Positions 43,752-52,732 of a stretch of 64,000 nt of DNA are shown here, in pieces. The stretch's first letter is position 1. The number at the start of each line of letters is the position of its first letter. Below the pieces are notes generated by a model that was not told where the DNA came from, made no database searches, and was given only the letters and a program-made list of their open reading frames with translations. Location of the stretch: the NCBI GenBank assembly GCA_035568175.1, contig DATMON010000018.1, forward strand, positions 417,233 through 481,232, given 5' to 3'. This DNA comes from AV40 sp035568175 (GTDB lineage: Bacteria > Verrucomicrobiota > Verrucomicrobiia > Chthoniobacterales > UBA10450). The position numbers were made by a program, and so were the translations under genes.

Positions 43752-44106
43752 AAATCACGATCAAAATTGATCGATCGCCCGCGTTCCGGCCCCAGTTCGA
43801 AAAGCCATAAAATAAATATCGAATCGCTTCTGCCAGTGCGACAGGCTGTTACGACTGAGATCGCGATGCGTTGCTGGACAGGTACGGAACGCGCTGTAAA
43901 TAAGGAGAGATGAATTTGATCGACGCGCCGATTCGCGCTGCCCGCCTAGTCGGGCACGCTGGATAAAGGCCCGTCCGATCTCGCCAAGTTGGAGCCCGCA
44001 CTTTCGCGGCACCCCAGTGGACGGAATCTCAACCACGCGCGGGTTTTTGCGCCGGTATCCCGAACCGAATTCGGGAATAAACACTCAACAATTTAGTTAC
44101 GAATTT
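43752..44106. other. 355-base gap upstream of small MKP gene
   Basis: No gene that I can support. It should hold the promoter of the gene at 44107. I find no sigma54-type site here. Confidence 0.4.
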
Positions 44107-44370
44107 ATGAAACCAACACCTCAAATCAGTCAGAACCGGCAAACCGGTTTTCCGTTAATGGATTACAATTTCCAAGCGACCGGCGATCCAAAGTCGGGTT
44201 GCTCGAAGAAGTCGCCTCCGTTCCACAAATTAAGCAGCGAATTCTTCGGCGAAGAATCATACCGGGATTACGTGACTAACTTTTTAGTCTTCAGTGTGCT
44301 CGGTCTGATCACGGCCTGGCCGATCATGTCGATGGTCGTGGCAGTGACTCGTTTGCTACAGAATTCCTAA
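44107..44370 (+). CDS. Small MKP-family membrane protein, copy 2
   Basis: 87 residues from the ATG at 44107 (MKPTPQISQN). Same block order as the copies at 25447 and 47864: GFPLMDYNFQ, a Ser/Lys-rich middle (CSKKSPPFHK), LSSEFFGEESYRDY and one helix (FLVFSVLGLITAWPIMSMVVAV). It is closest to the broken copy that follows it: about 32 of 47 residues agree from KKSP to the end of the helix, so the pair looks like a tandem duplication. An upstream in-frame start at 44017 exists, but the MKP start is shared by the family. Function unknown; it precedes a two-component system. Confidence 0.65.
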   Translation: MKPTPQISQNRQTGFPLMDYNFQATGDPKSGCSKKSPPFHKLSSEFFGEESYRDYVTNFLVFSVLGLITAWPIMSMVVAVTRLLQNS

Positions 44371-44414
44371 CTGAACTGATTCCGCGCCAAGCTACCTACT
44401 TCCCACAATCGGAT

Positions 44415-44430
44415 TGGCAACGAACTGGCT
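44415..44430 (+). promoter_or_regulatory. Degenerate sigma54-like site before the broken MKP copy
   Basis: TGGCAACGAACTGGCT keeps GG and GC at the sigma54 spacing but has G for T in the -12 box. The expected start of transcription would fall 3-4 bases before the ATG at 44445, leaving no room for a ribosome site, so it may be chance or decayed. Confidence 0.25.
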
Positions 44431-44444
44431 TGTTTTAAGAGCCG

Positions 44445-44714
44445 ATGAAATGAACAGGCCAGGCGCGCAAACACCGGAGCTTTCCATTAACGGAGTACAA
44501 CTATCTTCCGACAGCGGAAACACAAACAGGGTTCGCCGCCAGCCGGCCGGCAAAGAAGTCGCCTGGGTTCCACGAATTAAGCAGTGAGTTCTTCGGCGCA
44601 GAAGAAAGCCGGCATTATGTGGCTGAATTTTCGGCCTTTACCGTGCTCGGTCTGATCTCCGTCTGGCCGATTTTTTCGAGCGTCGTGGCCGTGATTGGGA
44701 TGGCCCGTTACTAA
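44445..44714 (+). pseudogene. Small MKP-family protein, copy 3, stop at codon 3
   Basis: Reads ATG AAA TGA ACA, then 86 further sense codons in the same frame to TAA at 44712. After the stop the frame encodes SFPLTEYNYLPTAE, KKSPGFHELSSEFFGAEESRHY and the helix FTVLGLISVWPIFSSVVAV, clearly a paralogue of the gene at 44107. No useful alternative start lies between the stop and the conserved part. The only lesion is the TGA where the family has CCA or similar, so this is a recent pseudogene or a sequencing error. Confidence 0.75.
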
Positions 44715-44720
44715 GAATAG

Positions 44721-44791
44721 CGTTGTAGAGGCGCTTGTCTCAAGCGCCTGTTTATTTAGTTCGATGCTTGAGAACAAGCACCGCTACAACG
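44721..44791. repeat. Twin-hairpin element, copy 6
   Basis: Perfect 8-base ends CGTTGTAG / CTACAACG. Inner hairpins: AGGCGCTTG-TCT-CAAGCGCCT (9 pairs) and TGCTTG-AGAA-CAAGCA. It lies between the broken MKP copy and the response regulator. Confidence 0.85.
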
Positions 44792-44848
44792 TCGTGATCT
44801 TTGCTGCATCATTGACAGACTCGCAGATTCGCGGTTGAGAGTTAGCCG

Positions 44849-46195
<1,347 letters not shown>

Positions 46196-46237
46196 GAATT
46201 TCAGTTTTCAGCTTTCCGCTTTCAGTTTTTCTCTCTG

Positions 46238-47572
46238 ATGAGACGCGGGCCGAAAGATCGATACCGGTTTTCGCATCAGGGCAAGTTGACGTGGTTGATC
46301 CTCGGCGCAGTCGCGCCGGCAGTGATCATCGTGATGTCGATCTTATGGTTCGGCGATTTCAGCGCCAAAGTGCAATGGACGCTCGCAATCGTGATTGTCA
46401 CCTTCGCCGCCGGTTTCATTTCAGCCGCGCGCGATCATGTGGTCCATCCGCTGCAAACGATGAGCAATCTGCTGGCGGCGTTGCGGGAAGGAGATTACTC
46501 GATTCGGGCCCGTGGCGCGCGAGCGGACGATGCGTTGGGCGAAGTGCTGCTCGAGGTCAATACGCTCGGCGAAACGTTGCGGGTGCAACGTCTCGGCGCG
46601 TTCGAAGCCACTGCACTCTTGCGCACGATCATGGCCGAGATCGAAGTCGCGGTTTTTACCTTCGATCCCGATCGCCGATTGCGGCTAGTCAATCGCGCCG
46701 GCGAAAATCTTCTTGGACAACCAATGGACAAATTGTTAGGCCGGAACGCAGACGATCTCGGACTGGCCGCTTGTTACGATGTCGATCAAGACGAGCCGCT
46801 GACATTGTCTTTTCCCGGCGGATCCGGGCGTTGGCGCGTGGGGCGAAGCACGTTCCGCGAGCACGGGTTGCCTCACGAGCTGGTTGTGCTGACCGATTTG
46901 AGCCGCACGTTGCGCGAGGAGGAGCGCCGCGCCTGGCAACGTCTTGTCCGCGTGCTCGGTCACGAGATGAACAATTCGCTCGCGCCGATCAAATCGTTGG
47001 CCGGCAGTTTGGAAACTTTACTTCGGCGCGAGCCGATGCCGCGCGATTGGAAAGATGACGCGGAAAGTGGATTGAAATCGATCGCGTCGCGCGCGGATTC
47101 ATTGAGCCGGTTCATGCAGGCTTACACGCGGCTGGCGAAACTTCCGCCGCCGCAAAAGGAAGATGTCGATCTTGGCGAGCTGGTGCAGCGGGTGGTGAAT
47201 CTCGAGCCAAGACTCAAAGTGCAAATTGTTCCCGGACCGAAGTTGCAAATTCACGCCGACGCGGCCCAGATCGAACAGGTCCTGATCAATTTGGTGCACA
47301 ATGCGGTCGATGCCACGCTCGAAACGAAAGGAGCAGTGACGATACGGTGGCGCGAGGACGACGATTGCGTCGAAGTGATCGTTCGTGATGAAGGAGAGGG
47401 GATCATGAACCCGACAAATTTGTTCGTTCCATTTTTCACCACCAAGCCCGGCGGTTCCGGCATCGGATTGACGCTCAGCCGGCAGATCGCGGAAGCTCAC
47501 GGCGGAACGCTCAGCCTGACGAATCGAGACGATCGCATCGGCGCGGAAGCGATGTTGCGTTTGCCGAAATAA
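46238..47572 (+). CDS. NtrY-like sensor histidine kinase
   Basis: 444 residues. Two membrane helices (16-37 and 46-66) with almost no periplasmic loop, then a HAMP-like region (about 65-115), a PAS domain (about 130-220), a phospho-acceptor helix LVRVLGHEMNNSLAPIKSLAGS with His243, and the ATPase domain with LINLVHNAVDATL (N box), VIVRDEGEGI, VPFFTTKPGGSGIGLTLSR and a final Gly-rich strand. The short outer loop suggests it senses a signal in the membrane or cytoplasm. It forms a pair with the regulator 42 bases upstream; the gap is a TTTCAG-type spacer repeat. Confidence 0.93.
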   Translation: MRRGPKDRYRFSHQGKLTWLILGAVAPAVIIVMSILWFGDFSAKVQWTLAIVIVTFAAGFISAARDHVVHPLQTMSNLLAALREGDYSIRARGARADDALGEVLLEVNTLGETLRVQRLGAFEATALLRTIMAEIEVAVFTFDPDRRLRLVNRAGENLLGQPMDKLLGRNADDLGLAACYDVDQDEPLTLSFPGGSGRWRVGRSTFREHGLPHELVVLTDLSRTLREEERRAWQRLVRVLGHEMNNSLAPIKSLAGSLETLLRREPMPRDWKDDAESGLKSIASRADSLSRFMQAYTRLAKLPPPQKEDVDLGELVQRVVNLEPRLKVQIVPGPKLQIHADAAQIEQVLINLVHNAVDATLETKGAVTIRWREDDDCVEVIVRDEGEGIMNPTNLFVPFFTTKPGGSGIGLTLSRQIAEAHGGTLSLTNRDDRIGAEAMLRLPK

Positions 47573-47574
47573 AT

Positions 47575-47641
47575 TGTAGCCAGGGCGCTCTGTCGCCGTG
47601 AATCCAAATCCGTTCCGCCCCGACAGAGCGGGGCGACTACA
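47575..47641. repeat. Twin-hairpin element, copy 7
   Basis: Ends TGTAG / CTACA. Inner hairpins: GGCG-CTCTGT-CGCC and CGCCCC-GACAGAGC-GGGGCG. It starts right after the kinase stop codon and may terminate that transcript. Confidence 0.75.
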
Positions 47642-47724
47642 GATTTTTTCGTCCCGAAATCGGGACAGCGTCGTCCCAGAAGCGGATCACTTCGCGATTG
47701 CTAAAAAAAACGCGAAGAACTTTT

Positions 47725-47745
47725 AGTCGCTGATCATCAGCGACT
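47725..47745 (+). terminator. Perfect stem-loop between kinase gene and efflux operon
   Basis: AGTCGCTGA-TCA-TCAGCGACT, 9 pairs, with a T-rich stretch after it (TGTGACTTTGTTTTC). It lies upstream of the sigma54 site, so it may end the regulator-kinase transcript. Confidence 0.5.
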
Positions 47746-47765
47746 TGTGACTTTGTTTTCGGGCG

Positions 47766-47781
47766 TGGCATGGCCATTGCA
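47766..47781 (+). promoter_or_regulatory. Sigma54-type (-24/-12) promoter of the efflux operon
   Basis: TGGCATGGCCATTGCA matches TGGCACG-N4-TTGCW at all but one base (T for C in the -24 box), with exact GG-GC spacing. Transcription would begin near 47792, about 70 bases before the small MKP gene at 47864, followed by the membrane-fusion and ABC genes. A sigma54 activator gene lies just upstream, which supports the call. Confidence 0.72.
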
Positions 47782-47863
47782 ATAGGGATTGGCGAATGAA
47801 AAAACTTTTGAATCCAGTGAGTGGTCGAAACGCTTCTTACTAGAGACGAAAGGGAAGGAAATT

Positions 47864-48139
47864 ATGAAACCAACCACCATCACAAACAAGAACGCGCGGA
47901 AATTCCCGTTCGTTGATTACCATTATCAGACCGCAACCCTGGGAAACTTTACCGGTCGCTGTGCAAAAACATCGTCGAAATCGTTGCGCGACATCAGCCG
48001 CGACTATTTCGACAGCGAGGCGAACCACGATTTCCTGAGCGACGCCGCAGTTTTCGGGACGTTAATCGTCACCGCGGCGGTGCCAATCGTCGCCGGCCTG
48101 AGCGCAGTCGTCGAACTCTGCCGCGCGATGCCGTTTTAA
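47864..48139 (+). CDS. Small MKP-family membrane protein, copy 4, first gene of efflux operon
   Basis: 91 residues from the ATG at 47864, with GGGAAGGAAATT just upstream as a ribosome site. The N-terminus is MKPTTITNKN, then KFPFVDYHYQ, then a middle with GRCAKTSSKSLRD, then ISRDYFDSEANHDF and a single helix (AAVFGTLIVTAAVPIVAGLSAVV). The same blocks occur in the copies at 25447, 44107 and 44445. Its stop overlaps the AAGGAA ribosome site of the membrane-fusion gene 7 bases on, so the two are translationally linked. It sits right behind a sigma54-type promoter. It could modulate the pump or act as a membrane-stress indicator; this is speculation. Confidence 0.7.
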   Translation: MKPTTITNKNARKFPFVDYHYQTATLGNFTGRCAKTSSKSLRDISRDYFDSEANHDFLSDAAVFGTLIVTAAVPIVAGLSAVVELCRAMPF

Positions 48140-48146
48140 GGAACTC

Positions 48147-49475
48147 GTGACCCCACAACCACAGAAAGACGAGGATTCCACCATCGTTAGGCCAAGCGGT
48201 TTTACGCCGAGCCTTTCTTCCATGGATGTTCCCCGCGAGGGCGTAGCCGCGAAAAAACGGAAGCGCCGGATTTTAATTATTTCGGCAAGCGCGGTCGGTT
48301 TGATCCTGGCGACGTTTGCCTTGTCGCGTTTGAAACCGGCGGCGCCGAGTGTCGACCGCTCGAGCGTTTGGATCGACACGGTGAAACGCGGTCCAATGGT
48401 CCGGCAAGTGCGCGGATTGGGCACGCTCGTTCCGGAAGAATTTCGTTGGCTTCCCACGACGACGGAAGCAAGCATCGAGAAAATTTTGATCTGGCCGGGA
48501 ACAAAAGTCGAACCGAGTGACGTTATACTAGAGTTGACTAGTCCGGAATTGGAACAAAGCGCGCACGAGGCGGAGTCGAAGGCGAAGGCCGCGGAGGCCG
48601 AGCTTGCGACGGAGAAGGCGACTCTGCAGCGCGAGCTGCTCGATCAGGAATCCAAAGCTGCTGTGGCACATTCGGCCTACGTGCAGGCGACGCTGGAGCG
48701 GCAGACCAACGATCAGCTGGCCAAGAACGGCCTCGTCGCCGACCTCGTCTATAAAACTTCGAAGATCAAGGAGGAGGAATTGCAGAAGAGCGACGATATC
48801 GAGCAGAAACGGCTGACATTCGAGCGCGACTCGATTGAGCCGCAGCTGGCGTCGAAACAAGCCGCAGTCGATCAAGCAAACCAGCTCGCCAAATTAAAAC
48901 TCGACCAAGTCGAAGGGCTGCACGTGAAGGCTGGAATGTCCGGCGTCCTGCAAGCGCTGCCGGTGCAGGTCGGTCAGCGGGTGAAACCGGGCGACAATCT
49001 CGCGCGCGTGGCTGACCCATCGAAGCTCAAGGCGCAAATCAAAATCGCGGAGACACAGGCGAAAGATATTCAGCCAAATCAGCAGGCGGTGATCGACACT
49101 CGCAACGGCGTAGTCAAAGGCCACGTCAAACGGGTCGACCCGGCGGTGGAGCAGGGAACCGTGACGGTGGACGTTGCGTTTGATGAAGAGTTGCCGAAAG
49201 GCGCGCGACCCGACTTGAGTGTCGATGGAACAATCGAGCTCGAGCGACTCGACAACGTTGTTTTTGTCGGCCGGCCCGCGTTTGGCCAGGAAAACAACAC
49301 CGTTGGAATGTTCAAGCTCGTTCCCGGCAGCAACGAAGCGACGCGGACGCCGGTAAAGCTTGGCAAAAGCTCGGTCAACACGATTGAAATTCTCAGCGGC
49401 CTGAATCCGGGCGATCAGGTCATCCTTTCCGATACCAGCGCCTGGGATTCACACGAACGAATTCGACTTAACTAA
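48147..49475 (+). CDS. Membrane-fusion (periplasmic adaptor) protein, MacA/HlyD type
   Basis: 442 residues from a GTG with AAGGAA upstream. The cytoplasmic N-terminus is followed by one helix (about 43-60). The adaptor order is a first lipoyl half (IEKILIWPGTKVEPSDVILEL), a long coiled coil (about 130-240, rich in Glu/Lys/Ala), the second lipoyl half (HVKAGMSGVLQALPVQVGQRVKPGD), a beta-barrel and a membrane-proximal domain. It bridges an inner-membrane ABC transporter to an outer-membrane channel. No TolC-like gene is visible in the window. The ATPase gene follows 7 bases later. Confidence 0.9.
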   Translation: MTPQPQKDEDSTIVRPSGFTPSLSSMDVPREGVAAKKRKRRILIISASAVGLILATFALSRLKPAAPSVDRSSVWIDTVKRGPMVRQVRGLGTLVPEEFRWLPTTTEASIEKILIWPGTKVEPSDVILELTSPELEQSAHEAESKAKAAEAELATEKATLQRELLDQESKAAVAHSAYVQATLERQTNDQLAKNGLVADLVYKTSKIKEEELQKSDDIEQKRLTFERDSIEPQLASKQAAVDQANQLAKLKLDQVEGLHVKAGMSGVLQALPVQVGQRVKPGDNLARVADPSKLKAQIKIAETQAKDIQPNQQAVIDTRNGVVKGHVKRVDPAVEQGTVTVDVAFDEELPKGARPDLSVDGTIELERLDNVVFVGRPAFGQENNTVGMFKLVPGSNEATRTPVKLGKSSVNTIEILSGLNPGDQVILSDTSAWDSHERIRLN

Positions 49476-49482
49476 ACCAACC

Positions 49483-50220
49483 ATGACATCAACCTCACCA
49501 AATCCTCAAACATCATCGCGCAAGAACGGCTCAACTCCTTTGATCCGACTTGATGCGGTCACCAAAGTGTTTTTGACCGACGAAGTCGAGACGCACGCTC
49601 TCTCCGGGATCCATTTGGATATCCGCGACGGCGAATACATTTCGATCGCGGGGCCGTCTGGCTGCGGCAAATCGACGTTATTGTCGATCCTCGGCCTGCT
49701 CGACACGCCTTCGAACGGCAGTTACGCGCTCAAAGGCGGCGAAGTGGCGAACCTTTCGTTTGCCGACCGAGCGCGAATCCGGAACCGCGAGATCGGGTTC
49801 ATTTTCCAAAGCTTCAATCTGATCGGCGACCTGACGGTTTTTGAAAACGTCGAATTGCCGCTGACCTATCGTGGAATGGGTGCAGGTGATCGGAAAACTT
49901 TGGTCACGCAAGCCTTGGATCGTGTGGGAATGGCGCACCGGGCAAAACATTTGCCGAGCCAGCTCTCAGGCGGTCAGCAGCAGCGCGTGGCGGTTGCGCG
50001 CGCGCTCGCCGGCAAACCGGCGATCCTGCTCGCGGACGAACCGACCGGAAACCTCGATTCACGCAATGGTGAAGCGGTGATGAATTTGCTGAAGGAGCTG
50101 CACGCCGGCGGCGCGACTATTTGCATGGTCACGCACGACGAGCGGTTCGCCCAGCACGCCGATCGCACGGTCCACTTGTTCGACGGACGAGTGGTGGAAG
50201 ACAGCCGGATCGCGGCCTGA
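49483..50220 (+). CDS. ABC transporter ATPase, MacB/LolD type
   Basis: 245 residues. Walker A GPSGCGKST, Q-loop FIFQSFNLIGDLTVFENVELPL, signature LSGGQQQRVAVARAL, Walker B ILLADEPTGNLDS and the His switch MVTHDE are all canonical. It belongs to the group that powers FtsX-like permeases without solute translocation through the membrane domain. It should energise the ADOP permeases that follow, with the membrane-fusion protein. The first 20 residues are Ser/Thr-rich and not part of the domain. Confidence 0.95.
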   Translation: MTSTSPNPQTSSRKNGSTPLIRLDAVTKVFLTDEVETHALSGIHLDIRDGEYISIAGPSGCGKSTLLSILGLLDTPSNGSYALKGGEVANLSFADRARIRNREIGFIFQSFNLIGDLTVFENVELPLTYRGMGAGDRKTLVTQALDRVGMAHRAKHLPSQLSGGQQQRVAVARALAGKPAILLADEPTGNLDSRNGEAVMNLLKELHAGGATICMVTHDERFAQHADRTVHLFDGRVVEDSRIAA

Positions 50221-50251
50221 CGAAATGTAAAATCGACAGTCACCAGCGATT

Positions 50252-52732
50252 ATGCTGAGCGAAATCAAAGTGGCGCTGCGGGGCCTTGCGAAAAGTCCCG
50301 GCTTCACGATTATCGCGATTGCAACGCTGGCGCTGGCGATTGGCGCGAACAGCGCGGTCTTCAGTTTGATTAACGCGCTGTTGGTCCGGCCGCTGCCCTA
50401 CCAGCAACCGGCAAAGCTCGCGCTGATTTGGGAACAATTTGCGACCCAGGGACTGGACCGAATTCCGTGTTCTCCACCGGAGTATCTCGATCTGGAAAAG
50501 GAATTCCAAAGCGGCACCGGGCTCGCGGCGTTTACTTATCAAACCTTCAATCTCGGCGGTGGCGATGTTCCGGAACGAATTTCCGGCGCGCTGGTTGCGC
50601 CGTCGTTATTTCCTCTGCTCGGAGTTGAGCCGATCAAAGGCCGCACTTTCGCTCGCGAGGAACAGGGCCTGGGTCACGACGATGTCATTGTGATCAGTGA
50701 GCGGCTTTGGAAACGTCGCTTTAGTTCCGATCCGGCACTGGTCGGCAAGACGCTTCTCTTGAACGGCCGCAGTTACACGGTGATCGGAATCATGCCGGCG
50801 AAATTTGAATTTCCGATTCCGCTGTTCGGTGTTCAAGGCAATCAATTCGCGGAACGGGTCGAAATCTGGAAACCCATCGCCTTTACGCCGCTTGAATTGA
50901 AGGAACGCGGTAATCGCAGTTATGGCCTGATCACGCGGTTGCGTTCGGATGTGCCGGTCGTCAAAGCGCAGGCCGAGCTCGACAAGATTATTGCCAACTG
51001 GATCCAAACCTATCGTGACAATTACACTGGCGGAGGTTTTGGCGCGCGAATTTATCCGCTGCAGGATCAGGTAGTCGGCGGAATGCGCGCCGGTCTCGCC
51101 ATTTTGCTCGGCGCGGTGATCTTTGTTTTGCTCATCGCGTGCGCGAACCTGGCGACGATGTTGCTCGCCCGCGCGAGCGCTCGCGAACGCGAGCTCGCTA
51201 TCCGAATCGCGCTCGGTGCCGGACGTTGGCGGTTGCTCCGGCAAATGTTGACCGAAAGTGTGTTACTGGCACTGGCCGGCGCGGCGGGTGGAGTCATCCT
51301 TTCGATTTGGGGACTTGAATTACTGAAGCAAATCGGCGCCCGCACCATTCCGCGCCTGGCCGAAGTAAATGTCGATCTTGTCGTTTTAATTGTCACCGCG
51401 GTCGTTGCTGTCGGAACCGGAATTCTGTTTGGTTTGATTCCAGCCTTCGCGAGCGCGAAACCGGAATTGACTGAAGCGTTGAAGGAAGGCGGCCGCGGAT
51501 CCACCAGTGGTGCGCGACGCAACCAGGTCCGCAACTCGCTCGTCGTCGCTGAAATCGCGCTCGCGCTCGTTTTGCTCGTGGGCGCGGGCCTCTTGCTCAA
51601 GAGCTATGCGCGGGTGCAAAATATCGATCCCGGGTTCGATCGTCGCAATGTTTTGACGGCGGAGGTCGATCTTGCGGAGACAAAATATCCGCAGCGCGGG
51701 GGCGCCGACTACAACCACGGCGCAGCGATGATTAATTTTTGGAACGAAGCGCTGCGGCGCGTCCAGCAATTGCCGGGAGTCGAAGCGGCCGGCTACACGA
51801 TCGTCCTTCCGTTGAGCGGTTCGAATACGGACTCGTCCTTTTCGATTGAAGGACGCGTGAGGCGTCCAAATGAGCCAGGACCGGATGAGGAACTTCGCAT
51901 CGTGACGCCCGATTATTTCCGGGTCCTGAAAACGCCGCTACTTCGCGGGCGCTTTTTCGCCGAGTCTGACAATGCCGACGCTCCTGGAGTTGTAATCATC
52001 AACGATGCGCTGGCAAAAAAATATTGGCCGAATGAAGACGCGCTTGGAAAACGCATCACTTTTAGCGATACGCGTAAACCGGATCCGAAATGGCTGACCA
52101 TTATCGGAATTACGCGCAGCATCAGGCACCGCGGGCTCGATCTCGATCCACAGCCTGAATATTATCTGCCGCTCGCCCAACGCGCGGAGAGCAGCATGAT
52201 CCTGACGGTCCGGAGCTCGCAGGATCCGCGCGGACTAGCAAATGCCGTTCGCCGCGAAATTCAGTCGATCGATCCCGATCAGCCGATCGCAAATGTGCGC
52301 ACGCTCGAAGCGGTCACGGCGGATTCGATCGCGCCGCGGCGGATGTCGATGGTGTTGCTCGGTGCGTTTGCCGGAATCGCGTTGCTTCTCGCGAGCGTTG
52401 GAATTTATGGAGTCATTTCGTATCTGGTCGTGCAACGGACGCACGAAATCGGCGTGCGGATGGCGCTGGGTGCGCAGCGTGGCGACGTTCTCCGACTCGT
52501 TGTCGGACACGCTCTCAAGCTTGTCGGAATCGGGACGGTCATTGGGTTGGTGCTCGCTTTTTTATCAACGCGAACACTTTCGGCCTTGCTCTACAGCGTC
52601 GGCGCGTTTGACGCGACGACCTTTATTTTCGTAACGATCGCGCTAGCGGCAGTCGCGTTACTCGCCAGTTACATTCCCGCCCTTCGCGCAACCCGCGCCG
52701 ATCCGATGATCGCGCTCAGCCACAACCTATGA
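50252..52732 (+). CDS. ADOP-type ABC permease 1
   Basis: 826 residues of the acidobacterial duplicated orphan permease type: two MacB/FtsX units in one chain. Helix 1 (about 18-42) is in SPGFTIIAIATLALAIGANSAVFSLINALLVRPLP. A MacB-like periplasmic domain follows to about 275, then three helices starting near 278 (VIFVLLIACANLATMLLARASARERELAIRIALGAG). A second periplasmic domain and the final FtsX set begin near 697 (GIYGVISYLVVQRTHEIGVRMALGA). The end is the usual ATRADPMIAL. It shares the ATGA overlap with the next permease. It probably works as a mechanotransmission pump with the upstream ATPase. Confidence 0.93.
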   Translation: MLSEIKVALRGLAKSPGFTIIAIATLALAIGANSAVFSLINALLVRPLPYQQPAKLALIWEQFATQGLDRIPCSPPEYLDLEKEFQSGTGLAAFTYQTFNLGGGDVPERISGALVAPSLFPLLGVEPIKGRTFAREEQGLGHDDVIVISERLWKRRFSSDPALVGKTLLLNGRSYTVIGIMPAKFEFPIPLFGVQGNQFAERVEIWKPIAFTPLELKERGNRSYGLITRLRSDVPVVKAQAELDKIIANWIQTYRDNYTGGGFGARIYPLQDQVVGGMRAGLAILLGAVIFVLLIACANLATMLLARASARERELAIRIALGAGRWRLLRQMLTESVLLALAGAAGGVILSIWGLELLKQIGARTIPRLAEVNVDLVVLIVTAVVAVGTGILFGLIPAFASAKPELTEALKEGGRGSTSGARRNQVRNSLVVAEIALALVLLVGAGLLLKSYARVQNIDPGFDRRNVLTAEVDLAETKYPQRGGADYNHGAAMINFWNEALRRVQQLPGVEAAGYTIVLPLSGSNTDSSFSIEGRVRRPNEPGPDEELRIVTPDYFRVLKTPLLRGRFFAESDNADAPGVVIINDALAKKYWPNEDALGKRITFSDTRKPDPKWLTIIGITRSIRHRGLDLDPQPEYYLPLAQRAESSMILTVRSSQDPRGLANAVRREIQSIDPDQPIANVRTLEAVTADSIAPRRMSMVLLGAFAGIALLLASVGIYGVISYLVVQRTHEIGVRMALGAQRGDVLRLVVGHALKLVGIGTVIGLVLAFLSTRTLSALLYSVGAFDATTFIFVTIALAAVALLASYIPALRATRADPMIALSHNL

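Noticed and set aside
43761..44084. Minus-strand open frame of 107 codons
   Set aside because: No ribosome site, motif or composition to support it; left as an intergenic gap.
44451..44453. UGA read as selenocysteine in the small MKP copy
   Set aside because: The paralogues have no Cys at this position, and the TGA follows the start by one codon; a nonsense mutation or sequence error is simpler.
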